NCBI GenBank assembly: GCA_964541255.1
Contig: CAZIPL010000003.1
Coordinates: 13,175-77,174 of the forward strand
Reading direction: 5' to 3'
Source: CAYOSU01 sp964541255
GTDB lineage: Bacteria > Bacillota > Clostridia > Christensenellales > CAMQZB01
DNA length: 64,000 bases
The notes under the pieces were generated by a model that saw nothing but the letters and a program-made list of their open reading frames with translations, was not told the DNA's origin and searched no databases. Each line of letters begins with the position of its first letter. Position 1 is the stretch's first letter. This document shows, one piece after another, positions 49,389-56,599 of the stretch. The position numbers were made by a program, and so were the translations under genes.

Positions 49389-50732
49389 TTAATCTTTCCA
49401 ACCTCTCGGGTTTTCTTCGACCTCAAGTTTTTTTTCTTCGAGTACTTTTCTAAGCTTTTCGTTGATTTCGGGATAATGCGTCGAAACGTCGTAAGATTCG
49501 TTTATATCGTGGTTTAAGTCAAATAGATAAGGTCCGTGTTTTTCTCTCGCATACATCGGATTGTCGAGCTTTGTCGGAGCTAAGTATTTGAAGTTGTCTC
49601 TGCTTCTTGCGCCGAAAACGTCGGAGAAGTTCATATAATACATATATTCTTGCGTGTTTTCGTGAGTTTCTCCTCTAAGAAGTGGCATCATATCTACTCC
49701 GTCGATAACTCTGTCGGTGGGGAGGTTGTCAATTCCCGCAAGTTTAAGGAATGTCGGGAAGAAGTCGATGTTCATCGCCGTTTCGTTTATTTCGGTGTTT
49801 GGCTTAATAACGTTGGGATAAACCGCGATAAAGGGAACGATTTGTCCGCCGTCGAGCGACATACACTTTCTGCCTCTGTGAAGACCGGGGTTGCCCTCGT
49901 GGAAAGGTCCGTTATCTGAAGTAAAGATGAAAAGCGTGTTGTCGGCAATGCCCTTTTCTTCGAGCTTTTTATAGATTTCATCGCACGACCAATCGAGTTC
50001 CTCGACGCAGTCGCCGTATGTTCCGCCAAAGGATTTCCCTGCGAATTTTTCGCTTGCGTGCGCGGGGTGGTGCGGATATGGCGACGCGTAATAAATAAAG
50101 AACGGCTCGTCGGCGTTTTCGTCGATATAGCGTGTTATTTCGTCTGTGAGAATGGGGGTTAATTGCGTTTTATCAACATATTCTCTGTCGATGTTTTCGT
50201 TCTTATAGAAATGATACGGTTCCATGTCGACGGAATAATGCGCGCCGTAAAAATAATCGAAGCCCTTGTCGTTCGGAAGACTGGGAGATGCGTCTCCTAA
50301 GTGCCATTTGCCGAACATAGCGGTTTTATATCCGCTTGCTCTGAGGACTTCCGCAACCGTGATTTCGTCGGGAAGAAGTCCGCGAACGCCGCGAGGGAAC
50401 TGTCCGCTGTTATAAAGTTTTCCCTTGAAATTGATGTTGGGGAAGAAAACGCCCGTAATATATCCGCGAACGGGGTATCTTCCCGTCAAGCAGGCAAAGC
50501 GTGACGGAGAACAAACGGGGCTTGCCGCGAAGAAGTTGTTCATTTTTACCCCTTTTTTCGAAAGCTCGTCAAGACACGGCGTTTTGATTGCCGTAGCTCC
50601 GAAGCACGATATATCGCCGTAGCCCATGTCGTCGACAAAAACGAGAACGATATTCGGTCTGTCTTTTCCGCCTTTTTTGATCGACGACAAATATTCGTCG
50701 TGACCTTTCATGCGAAATTCTTTTTGATTCAT
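49389..50732 (-). CDS. Cytoplasmic Cys-type sulfatase (arylsulfatase A family)
   Basis: Hydrolyses sulfate esters, probably from host or plant glycans. The 447-residue protein has the alkaline-phosphatase-like metal site DDMGYGD (D34, D35), the sulfatase signature CSPSR with Cys74 as the residue converted to formylglycine, GRYP, FGKWHLG and the second-metal FTSDNGPFHEGNPG. No signal peptide is seen, so the substrate is imported first. A Cys-type enzyme needs an anaerobic maturase, which is not in the window. The start has AGGAG upstream. A dyad at 50789-50810 lies in its promoter region. Confidence 0.92.
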   Translation of the reverse strand: MNQKEFRMKGHDEYLSSIKKGGKDRPNIVLVFVDDMGYGDISCFGATAIKTPCLDELSKKGVKMNNFFAASPVCSPSRFACLTGRYPVRGYITGVFFPNINFKGKLYNSGQFPRGVRGLLPDEITVAEVLRASGYKTAMFGKWHLGDASPSLPNDKGFDYFYGAHYSVDMEPYHFYKNENIDREYVDKTQLTPILTDEITRYIDENADEPFFIYYASPYPHHPAHASEKFAGKSFGGTYGDCVEELDWSCDEIYKKLEEKGIADNTLFIFTSDNGPFHEGNPGLHRGRKCMSLDGGQIVPFIAVYPNVIKPNTEINETAMNIDFFPTFLKLAGIDNLPTDRVIDGVDMMPLLRGETHENTQEYMYYMNFSDVFGARSRDNFKYLAPTKLDNPMYAREKHGPYLFDLNHDINESYDVSTHYPEINEKLRKVLEEKKLEVEENPRGWKD

Positions 50733-50788
50733 TCATTTTCTCCTAATAAAGTTGTTAATATATGTTAGCACGAAAAACTGCGCTTGTA

Positions 50789-50810
50789 TATCAAGGAATT
50801 GACCTTGATA
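50789..50810. promoter_or_regulatory. Operator-like dyad upstream of the sulfatase
   Basis: TATCAAGG-AATTGA-CCTTGATA, perfect eight-base arms, 57 bases before the sulfatase start codon. The cognate regulator is unknown. Confidence 0.55.
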
Positions 50811-50902
50811 ATAAATATTTGCAAAAATAATTGCAAAGATGAAAATATAAAATAAGAGGAGAAAATATCTTTTTTATTTTTCGAAAACCGCTCGCAAAAC
50901 AT

Positions 50903-50931
50903 TTGACAACGGGGAATTTATATGTTAGTAT
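50903..50931 (+). promoter_or_regulatory. Promoter of uraA
   Basis: TTGACA at 50903-50908, 17-base spacer, TAGTAT at 50926-50931, giving a leader of about 145 nt. Confidence 0.72.
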
Positions 50932-50959
50932 GAGTGCGTTAATTTAATTGTTCTTTAAT

Positions 50960-51043
50960 TCGATACCGTGATATCGACAAGATCTATATTTAAGGTTTAC
51001 TTATGATATAATAGCGTTTTGTCGAGCGACAAAACGCTTTTTT
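50960..51043 (+). promoter_or_regulatory. PyrR-type transcription attenuator in the uraA leader
   Basis: Three parts are visible. A hairpin TCGATA-CCGTGA-TATCGA (50960-50977) has a hexaloop fitting the PyrR-binding consensus CNGNGA. CGACAAGA (50975-50982) can pair with TTTTGTCG (51017-51024) as antiterminator. The terminator AGCGTTTTGTCG / CGACAAAACGCT (51013-51038) with a T-run follows. The hairpin and antiterminator share CGA, so PyrR binding would free the terminator. No plus-strand gene lies upstream for this terminator to serve. Confidence 0.75.
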
Positions 51044-51083
51044 ATATGCAATAATTAATTTAATACAAGGAGATATTAAAATT

Positions 51084-52457
51084 ATGCAAATGATTTACCA
51101 CGTAAAAGACAGACCGTCTTTCGGCAAAACACTCGTATTTGCTTTGCAGCAGGTTCTTGCAATTCTTGCGGCAACGATAGCTGTTCCTGCCGTAATCAAC
51201 GGAGGATCGGCACTTCCCGCAGATTTCGTTCCGATGTCGCAGTCGGCGGCACTTTTCGGAGCAGGTGCAGGTACGATTATTTACCTTCTCTTCACGCAAT
51301 TTAAGAGCCCTGTTTTCTTAGGATCTTCCTTCGCATTCCTCGGCTCTATGGCAGCAGCGTTCGCAGGTGCTACGACCTCGGCTCTCGGTTACCTCGGTCT
51401 TATCATCGGTGCTATCGTTGCAGGTCTTGTTTATGTAATCATCGCTATCGTAGTTAAACTCGCAGGCACGAAATGGATTAACAAACTTATGCCTCCTGTA
51501 GTTATCGGACCTACGGTTGCAATCATCGGTCTTTCCCTTGCAGGAAATGCTGTCGGCGACCTTTCCAAAGGCGGCGTAGGAACAACCAACCCGTATCTCG
51601 CACTCGTTTGCGGACTCGTTACTTTGGGTGTTACGATTCTCTGCTCGGTATACGGCAAAAAGATGCTTAAGATGATCCCCTTCATTATGGGTATCCTCGC
51701 AGGTTACGTACTCGCTTCCATCTTCACGGTAATCGGAACGCTTACTGGAAACGAAGAATTCGTAATCGTAAACTTCGGCAAATTCGCTTCTATGGAATGG
51801 GTTCCTTCGTTCAGCTTCTTGCAGGCATTCAGCGGTAGCTACGGCGATGCGAACATCGGTTCTTACATAGCTACAATCGTAGTTGCATACGCTCCCGTTG
51901 CATTCGTAGTATTCGCTGAGCACATCGCAGACCACAAGAACCTCTCTTCCATCATCGAATATGACCTTCTTGAGAACCCCGGTCTTTCCAGAACACTTCT
52001 CGGAGACGGCGTTGGTTCTATGGTCGGCGCTATCTTCGGCGGCTGCCCCAACACCACCTACGGCGAATCCGTCGGCTGCGTAGCAATCTCTGGAAACGCT
52101 TCCGTAGTAACAATCCTTATGACAGCTATCCTTTGCATAGTAGCTTCCTTCGTAGGACCTTTCGTAACATTCCTTGCAACGATTCCTTCCTGCGTAATGG
52201 GCGGCGTATGCATGGCACTTTACGGATTCATCGCGGTATCGGGACTTAAGATGATTCAGCCCGTAGACCTCGGAGACAACAAAAACCTCTTCGTTGTATC
52301 GGCAATCCTCATCGCAGGTATCGGCGGACTCCAGCTCCAGATCGGTGCAGTAACGCTTACATCTACGGCTTGCGCACTCATCCTCGGAATCCTCACAAAC
52401 CTCCTTTGCTCTATCGGCAAGAAGAAAGAGGAAACCGAAGCTGAAAAGGCTGAATAA
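51084..52457 (+). CDS. uraA: Uracil/xanthine permease, nucleobase:cation symporter-2 family
   Basis: Proton-coupled nucleobase importer of 457 residues with about 14 hydrophobic segments. N-terminal KTLVFALQQVLAILAATIAVPAVING and the family motif with central acidic residue FAEHIADHKNLSSIIEYDLLENPGL are typical of UraA/PyrP, followed by GDGVGSMVGAIFGGCPNTTYGESVGCVAIS (cores GGxPxTTYxENxG). AAGGAGA precedes the start. A PyrR-type attenuator lies in its leader and pyrR is the next gene, so uracil is the likely substrate. The codon choice is strongly biased, as in highly expressed genes. Confidence 0.92.
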   Translation: MQMIYHVKDRPSFGKTLVFALQQVLAILAATIAVPAVINGGSALPADFVPMSQSAALFGAGAGTIIYLLFTQFKSPVFLGSSFAFLGSMAAAFAGATTSALGYLGLIIGAIVAGLVYVIIAIVVKLAGTKWINKLMPPVVIGPTVAIIGLSLAGNAVGDLSKGGVGTTNPYLALVCGLVTLGVTILCSVYGKKMLKMIPFIMGILAGYVLASIFTVIGTLTGNEEFVIVNFGKFASMEWVPSFSFLQAFSGSYGDANIGSYIATIVVAYAPVAFVVFAEHIADHKNLSSIIEYDLLENPGLSRTLLGDGVGSMVGAIFGGCPNTTYGESVGCVAISGNASVVTILMTAILCIVASFVGPFVTFLATIPSCVMGGVCMALYGFIAVSGLKMIQPVDLGDNKNLFVVSAILIAGIGGLQLQIGAVTLTSTACALILGILTNLLCSIGKKKEETEAEKAE

Positions 52458-52497
52458 TAAAAACACGGGAAAGAAAACCTAATCTATCAAACAACAA

Positions 52498-52520
52498 GCC
52501 CCCGAAGATAATTCGGGGGC
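52498..52520 (+). terminator. Strong hairpin after uraA
   Basis: GCCCCCGAA-GATAA-TTCGGGGGC; only ATTT follows, so it may be a leaky terminator or an mRNA-stabilising hairpin upstream of pyrR. Confidence 0.6.
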
Positions 52521-52575
52521 ATTTAAGTTGATAAACGCAGAAAGAGTATAATACTAAAACAATCGGGGAATATAA

Positions 52576-53097
52576 ATGAAATTCAAAACTTTGGTAATGG
52601 ATGAGCTTGCCGTAAACAAGGCGCTCACAAGAATCTCGTATGAAATCATAGAGCGTTCGGAAGCACTTGACAACATCATTTTGGTCGGAGTAAAAACAAG
52701 GGGAATTCCTATTTCAAAAACGCTCGCAGATAACATCAAACGTCTTTCGGGAACAGAGGTTCCGTGCTACGAGCTTGACGCGACGTCCTTTCGCGACGAT
52801 AGAGAAAACCGCTTGCCGCATATAAACACAAATTTCGACACGACGGGCAAAGAGGTTATTATCGTTGACGACGTGCTTTTTACGGGGAGAACAACGCGTG
52901 CTTGTATGGACGCCGTTATGGAAAGCGGAAGAGCTAAGTATATTCGCCTTGCGGTTCTCATGGACAGAGGGCATAGAGAGCTTCCAATACGCGCCGATTT
53001 CGTCGGCAAAAACGTTCCTACCTCAACGCGTGAAAAGGTCGTTGTCAAAATCAAAGAGCTTGACGGCGAAACGAGCGTTTCTATTTACGAAAATTAA
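52576..53097 (+). CDS. pyrR: Bifunctional pyrimidine operon attenuation protein/uracil phosphoribosyltransferase PyrR
   Basis: UMP-sensing RNA-binding regulator with uracil phosphoribosyltransferase activity. The 173-residue protein has the PRPP-binding motif EVIIVDDVLFTGRTTRACMDAV near residue 95, GVKTRGIPISKTLA near residue 40, and VLMDRGHRELPIRADFVGKNVPTS, which is diagnostic of PyrR. It probably acts on the uraA leader upstream. A TATAAT at 52546-52551 with no well-placed -35 may drive it in addition to uraA read-through. Confidence 0.96.
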   Translation: MKFKTLVMDELAVNKALTRISYEIIERSEALDNIILVGVKTRGIPISKTLADNIKRLSGTEVPCYELDATSFRDDRENRLPHINTNFDTTGKEVIIVDDVLFTGRTTRACMDAVMESGRAKYIRLAVLMDRGHRELPIRADFVGKNVPTSTREKVVVKIKELDGETSVSIYEN

Positions 53098-53121
53098 ATT
53101 AAGTATAATTATATGAATAAT

Positions 53122-53156
53122 AAAACCCTTGAGAACGCTATGTCCCAAGGGTTTTT
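53122..53156. terminator. Bidirectional terminator between pyrR and AraC genes
   Basis: AAAACCCTTG / CAAGGGTTTT with a 14-base loop; T-runs on both strands. Confidence 0.75.
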
Positions 53157-53166
53157 GTATATAATT

Positions 53167-54357
53167 TTAGAAGAACAGCCCCTCTCTATACTCGCTTTTC
53201 TTATATTCCGTCGGAGTCATACCGACGGTTTTTTTGAATATTTGCTGGAAATAGCTTTGAGACGAAAACGCCAAAAGCGCGGATATTTCAGACAACGATT
53301 TATCGGAAAAGAGAATAAGCTTCTTCGCTTCGTTGATTTTCAGTTGGTTTATATATTGAGGAACGGACATATTTAGGCACGCCTTGAATTTTCTCGACAA
53401 ATACGAGTTCGAGATTTTCAAATCTTTGGCGATGTCCTCCGCCTCGATTTTTTTGTATAGGTTATATAGAACATACTTTTTGACGTGCTGAATCATAGGA
53501 TCATCGACAAAGGTTTCCTTTGCTTTCTTGACTCCTTGGCAATAATCGTATCTCATGCTTTCGGAAAGCTCCGTGAGCTGTTCGACGGTGTTGCACGCTT
53601 CGATTTTTCGAGAATAGTGCTTATTTAGCGCGTTTGCGACGGCTCTTTCGATTCCACCGCTTTTTGCCGCGCGATAAATAAGCGCGTGCTGAACGATCAT
53701 ATTGTTTTTAAGCGTTCTGATATAACTTCCGCCGTAGTTGGCTATCTTCGTTCTAACTTCCTCGCTGTCAAGCGAAGAGAGGTCTTCCGTAAGACCGTTA
53801 CTAATGAGGTACATAAGCTTTTTCTCATATGACTCACCGATTGGCACTATTGCGTCTTGCTCGCGGAAATCGTTTATCTCTTTCAAAAGCTTGCTTGTCG
53901 TAAGCTGATCGACTTCGTTAAGAGGTTCGTCGTCGATAATTTTTTCGCCGTTAATCGCAATATTGAGCATATTGGCAAGCTCGTTCATTTTCGCTTTGGT
54001 GAATATTTCGTTGCTATTTATCGAATCGAAAGAAACGTATTCCGTCGGGATCCCCTTGAAAGGTTCTTCTATGCCGATACGCTCGAACGCGCCGAAAATA
54101 TAAAGGCTTTCAGATTTATGTTCTTTGACGGCGACATAAAAAAGATTTTTCGAAACGACGAATCCGACGCCATTTTCGATTTTATAGCAAAGCGCTTCGA
54201 TGCCTTCCTTGATACTTTTCGAATCCTCGGCTTTTGAATAGACCTCGCTTCCCGCGGTATAAATCCTATAAGAGCAGTCGAAAACGTTGCTTACGCTTTC
54301 GCAATAATCTATAAGCCTTTCGTATTTCGTTGTATCAAGTGTTTTTTCGTTATCCAT
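53167..54357 (-). CDS. AraC-family regulator, orphan
   Basis: Regulator of 396 residues with the same overall plan as the other three (N-terminal sensor, YEKKLMYLISNGL helical middle with LIYRAAKSGGIERAVANALN, C-terminal double HTH EAEDIAKDLKISNSYLSRKFKACLN and SLSEISALLAFSSQSYFQQIFKK), but clearly more diverged in the sensor. It has no adjacent transporter; the genes on its upstream side encode membrane proteins. GGAGTG sits before the ATG. Its targets are unknown. Confidence 0.88.
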   Translation of the reverse strand: MDNEKTLDTTKYERLIDYCESVSNVFDCSYRIYTAGSEVYSKAEDSKSIKEGIEALCYKIENGVGFVVSKNLFYVAVKEHKSESLYIFGAFERIGIEEPFKGIPTEYVSFDSINSNEIFTKAKMNELANMLNIAINGEKIIDDEPLNEVDQLTTSKLLKEINDFREQDAIVPIGESYEKKLMYLISNGLTEDLSSLDSEEVRTKIANYGGSYIRTLKNNMIVQHALIYRAAKSGGIERAVANALNKHYSRKIEACNTVEQLTELSESMRYDYCQGVKKAKETFVDDPMIQHVKKYVLYNLYKKIEAEDIAKDLKISNSYLSRKFKACLNMSVPQYINQLKINEAKKLILFSDKSLSEISALLAFSSQSYFQQIFKKTVGMTPTEYKKSEYREGLFF

Positions 54358-54418
54358 ATTGCACTCCTTGGCAATATTTTATCATCAAGTTCAAAAAATT
54401 GCAAGAATATGCGTAAAA

Positions 54419-54445
54419 TAAAATTCCGCTTTTTAAAGCGGAATT
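54419..54445 (-). terminator. Terminator of the TraX-family gene
   Basis: On the minus strand AATTCCGCTTT / AAAGCGGAATT followed by TTATTTT. Confidence 0.8.
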
Positions 54446-54480
54446 GATTGGATTTTGTTTAATATGAAATAATAGAACAA

Positions 54481-55260
54481 TCACAAAACGTTAAATACGT
54501 TGAGAAGAAGTCCGATAACGAGAAGATGCAAAGGATAGTATACATAAAACGACCACTTCATAATTTTGTTGATTGCGGGATTTTTGCCTCGCTTGCCGTT
54601 ATAAAGCATAATGACGGGAACGGCAAGGAAAACTCCGTATTGCAAAAAGGCATAGCTTTTTGACAGCGCGAAGTAATATACGACGGCGTATGTAGTTATC
54701 CACAACAAGCACCACAAAATCTGCTTCTTTGGTTCGCCTCTGTTTGAGCCTATCGCAAGAACACAAAGGGATGCTACGCAGCTCCAGTCGGAGGGGAATG
54801 AGACGGCGCATAAAAGTATGACGATTATGGTTTTGAGTATGCTCGGGATTTTTTCGTTGTCGCTTACTTGAAGCATAACAAGACCTATCGCATACGACCA
54901 GATAACGCTTGCTTGATTTAGGAATCTTCCCATGCCCTCGCCTGTAGCAAAAGGAATGAAGCAAAGCGCGCCGTATTCTGTGTATATTCCCGTTTGAAGC
55001 ATATACGGAATATGAGAAATCAAGGCAAATAAGAAAAGCCTTGCGGTGTATTTTTTTACGTTTCTCGTATAGTGATAGCCCTCGGCGATGCAATAGCACA
55101 TAATGGGGAAAGCCAATCTTCCGATTATGTGGAAAATAATCGGCAATACTTCCGTAGGGTAACCCGGGAATATCGCCCATGTCAGATGGTCGAGCGTCAT
55201 TGCGATGATTGCAATAAGCTTCAATGCGTTTTGGTCGAGAGGCTTTCTCGTCGTTTCCAT
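54481..55260 (-). CDS. TraX-family membrane protein
   Basis: Polytopic protein of 259 residues with about eight hydrophobic segments. The N-terminal LDQNALKLIAIIAMTLDHLTWAIFP and GRLAFPIMCYCIAEGYHYTRNVKKYTARLFLFALISHIPY (cores MxxDHI, GRxAFPIFxFxxxEG) are diagnostic of TraX, named for a conjugative pilin acetylase. Chromosomal copies are common in Clostridia without conjugation genes, and none are seen here. It likely modifies a surface molecule; this is inference. GGAGAT precedes the start. Confidence 0.87.
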   Translation of the reverse strand: METTRKPLDQNALKLIAIIAMTLDHLTWAIFPGYPTEVLPIIFHIIGRLAFPIMCYCIAEGYHYTRNVKKYTARLFLFALISHIPYMLQTGIYTEYGALCFIPFATGEGMGRFLNQASVIWSYAIGLVMLQVSDNEKIPSILKTIIVILLCAVSFPSDWSCVASLCVLAIGSNRGEPKKQILWCLLWITTYAVVYYFALSKSYAFLQYGVFLAVPVIMLYNGKRGKNPAINKIMKWSFYVYYPLHLLVIGLLLNVFNVL

Positions 55261-55368
55261 AGATATATCTCCTTAACAAAAACGGTGAATCCGAATTTCG
55301 AATTCACCGAAAGTATATCACAAACGCATTATTCCGTCAATACCGAATACGTAAGAGTTTTATTATTC

Positions 55369-55400
55369 ATTGATAGTCTCGCAAGCAATTGATTTCAATC
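55369..55400 (+). repeat. Interspersed repeat, family C, partial copy
   Basis: CATTGATAGTCTCGCAAGC then AATTGATTTCAATC, matching the start of family C, with the second half missing. Confidence 0.5.
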
Positions 55401-55406
55401 TTCCAA

Positions 55407-56192
55407 TCAGCCTATTGGTTTTTCGAAAGGAGTTGTGTGCATTACGATAAAGGCTTTGTCGAGGTTTTTCTTGCAAAGCTTGTTTACGGCAAAGGTTGCA
55501 AAGAAAACAATCGCGCCGATAATGCAGCAAAGAAGATCGTTGAGTGTGTCCCAAAGTCCCAAATCGAGATATCCGTCGATTACGAGAGTTTGATTGTCGC
55601 CGTAATATATGACGGTCTTAACGATGTTATCGACGTCAACGACGTGCTCGTGCGAGCCTGCGAGAAGATATGAATGGAAATTATCTACGATAGTGTCTTC
55701 TTGCATATCGAGGTGGAAAACGGTTGTTCCGACCCATTCGATCATCTCCCAGATTACGGCTATCGAGAGAGAAAAGAGCAACGCGAAAAGGACGTTGTAC
55801 CAAAACGGCGATTCGGTCTTTCCCGAAAGGAGCCTGTTTGAAACGGCATAGCCTATGACGGCAAAAATAAGACCTGACATAACGTGCAAAATGTCGTCAT
55901 AAATCGGTACGTTGATATAAAAGTTATATGACGGTCCGACGATAAGTCCGCCGGAAGCAAGGAAAAGAACCAAGAAAGTCAATGCACCTTTCATTTCAAA
56001 GCGGAAAATCTTTTCGAAAATGTAAATTAGGGGCATTGCAAATATACCGCCGATAAGCGCATGCCACATTTGCGGAAAGCGTGCGTTTATACCGAAATAT
56101 ATCGCCGAGCCGAAGCAAAAGAGGAGATATACTATCGATAGGATGATAGACGCAATGCTATTTTCAAAGGTTTTTTTGAGTGGTTTTAACAT
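55407..56192 (-). CDS. YjdF/DUF2238-like membrane protein
   Basis: The 261-residue protein has about seven hydrophobic segments. YDDILHVMSGLIFAVIGYAVSNRLL, AVIWEMIEWVGTT and LWDTLNDLLCCIIGAIV match the DUF2238 pattern (YDxxxHxxxG, ExxEW and WDTxxDxxxxxxGA), whose His, Glu and Asp residues are conserved in the family. Function is not established. It is transcribed alone, toward TraX. Confidence 0.75.
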   Translation of the reverse strand: MLKPLKKTFENSIASIILSIVYLLFCFGSAIYFGINARFPQMWHALIGGIFAMPLIYIFEKIFRFEMKGALTFLVLFLASGGLIVGPSYNFYINVPIYDDILHVMSGLIFAVIGYAVSNRLLSGKTESPFWYNVLFALLFSLSIAVIWEMIEWVGTTVFHLDMQEDTIVDNFHSYLLAGSHEHVVDVDNIVKTVIYYGDNQTLVIDGYLDLGLWDTLNDLLCCIIGAIVFFATFAVNKLCKKNLDKAFIVMHTTPFEKPIG

Positions 56193-56519
56193 AATTAATT
56201 TCGATATTGTGATGTGTATTATTGTAATTATTTTGCCAAAAAGCAGTCCTATCTAAAACGCAAAACTTTGACGTGTTTGCCTTGCGATTATATCGCATTT
56301 GAATATTTTTAGCAAATACTTATTTATTGCGACAAAGATTATAACAATAAATTATGTGAATATTATAGGAAAATCGTCAAATAATCGTAATATTTTCTCA
56401 AATTCGACAAAAAGCAAAAGAATAACGAATAATACGGGCGATTATTGTAAGTACGAAGTATATTAACGGACATAATTTAGTCAAAATAGGACAGATTTTA
56501 AGATAAAAAGAAAAAACTA
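56193..56519. other. AT-rich intergenic region upstream of GH3
   Basis: Divergent spacer between the DUF2238-like gene and the GH3 gene. Apart from the GH3 promoter that follows it, I see no gene or repeat. Confidence 0.4.
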
Positions 56520-56551
56520 TTGAAAGAACAAATAAAATAGTGTACTATTTT
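56520..56551 (+). promoter_or_regulatory. GH3 promoter overlapped by a perfect palindrome
   Basis: TTGAAA at 56520-56525, 17-base spacer, TACTAT at 56543-56548. The dyad AAAATAGT-GT-ACTATTTT (56534-56551) covers the -10 box, as expected for a repressor operator. Confidence 0.68.
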
Positions 56552-56599
56552 TAATAGAGAGTTTTGTGAGAAAAATATATTTTATAAGGAGAAAATGAC

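Noticed and set aside
51318..52466. 382-codon antisense frame opposite uraA
   Set aside because: Caused by strong codon bias in uraA; rich in Cys, Arg and Glu with no motif.
54698..54706. TTATCCACA DnaA box
   Set aside because: A single copy inside the TraX coding region with no other boxes around it; chance occurrence is likely.
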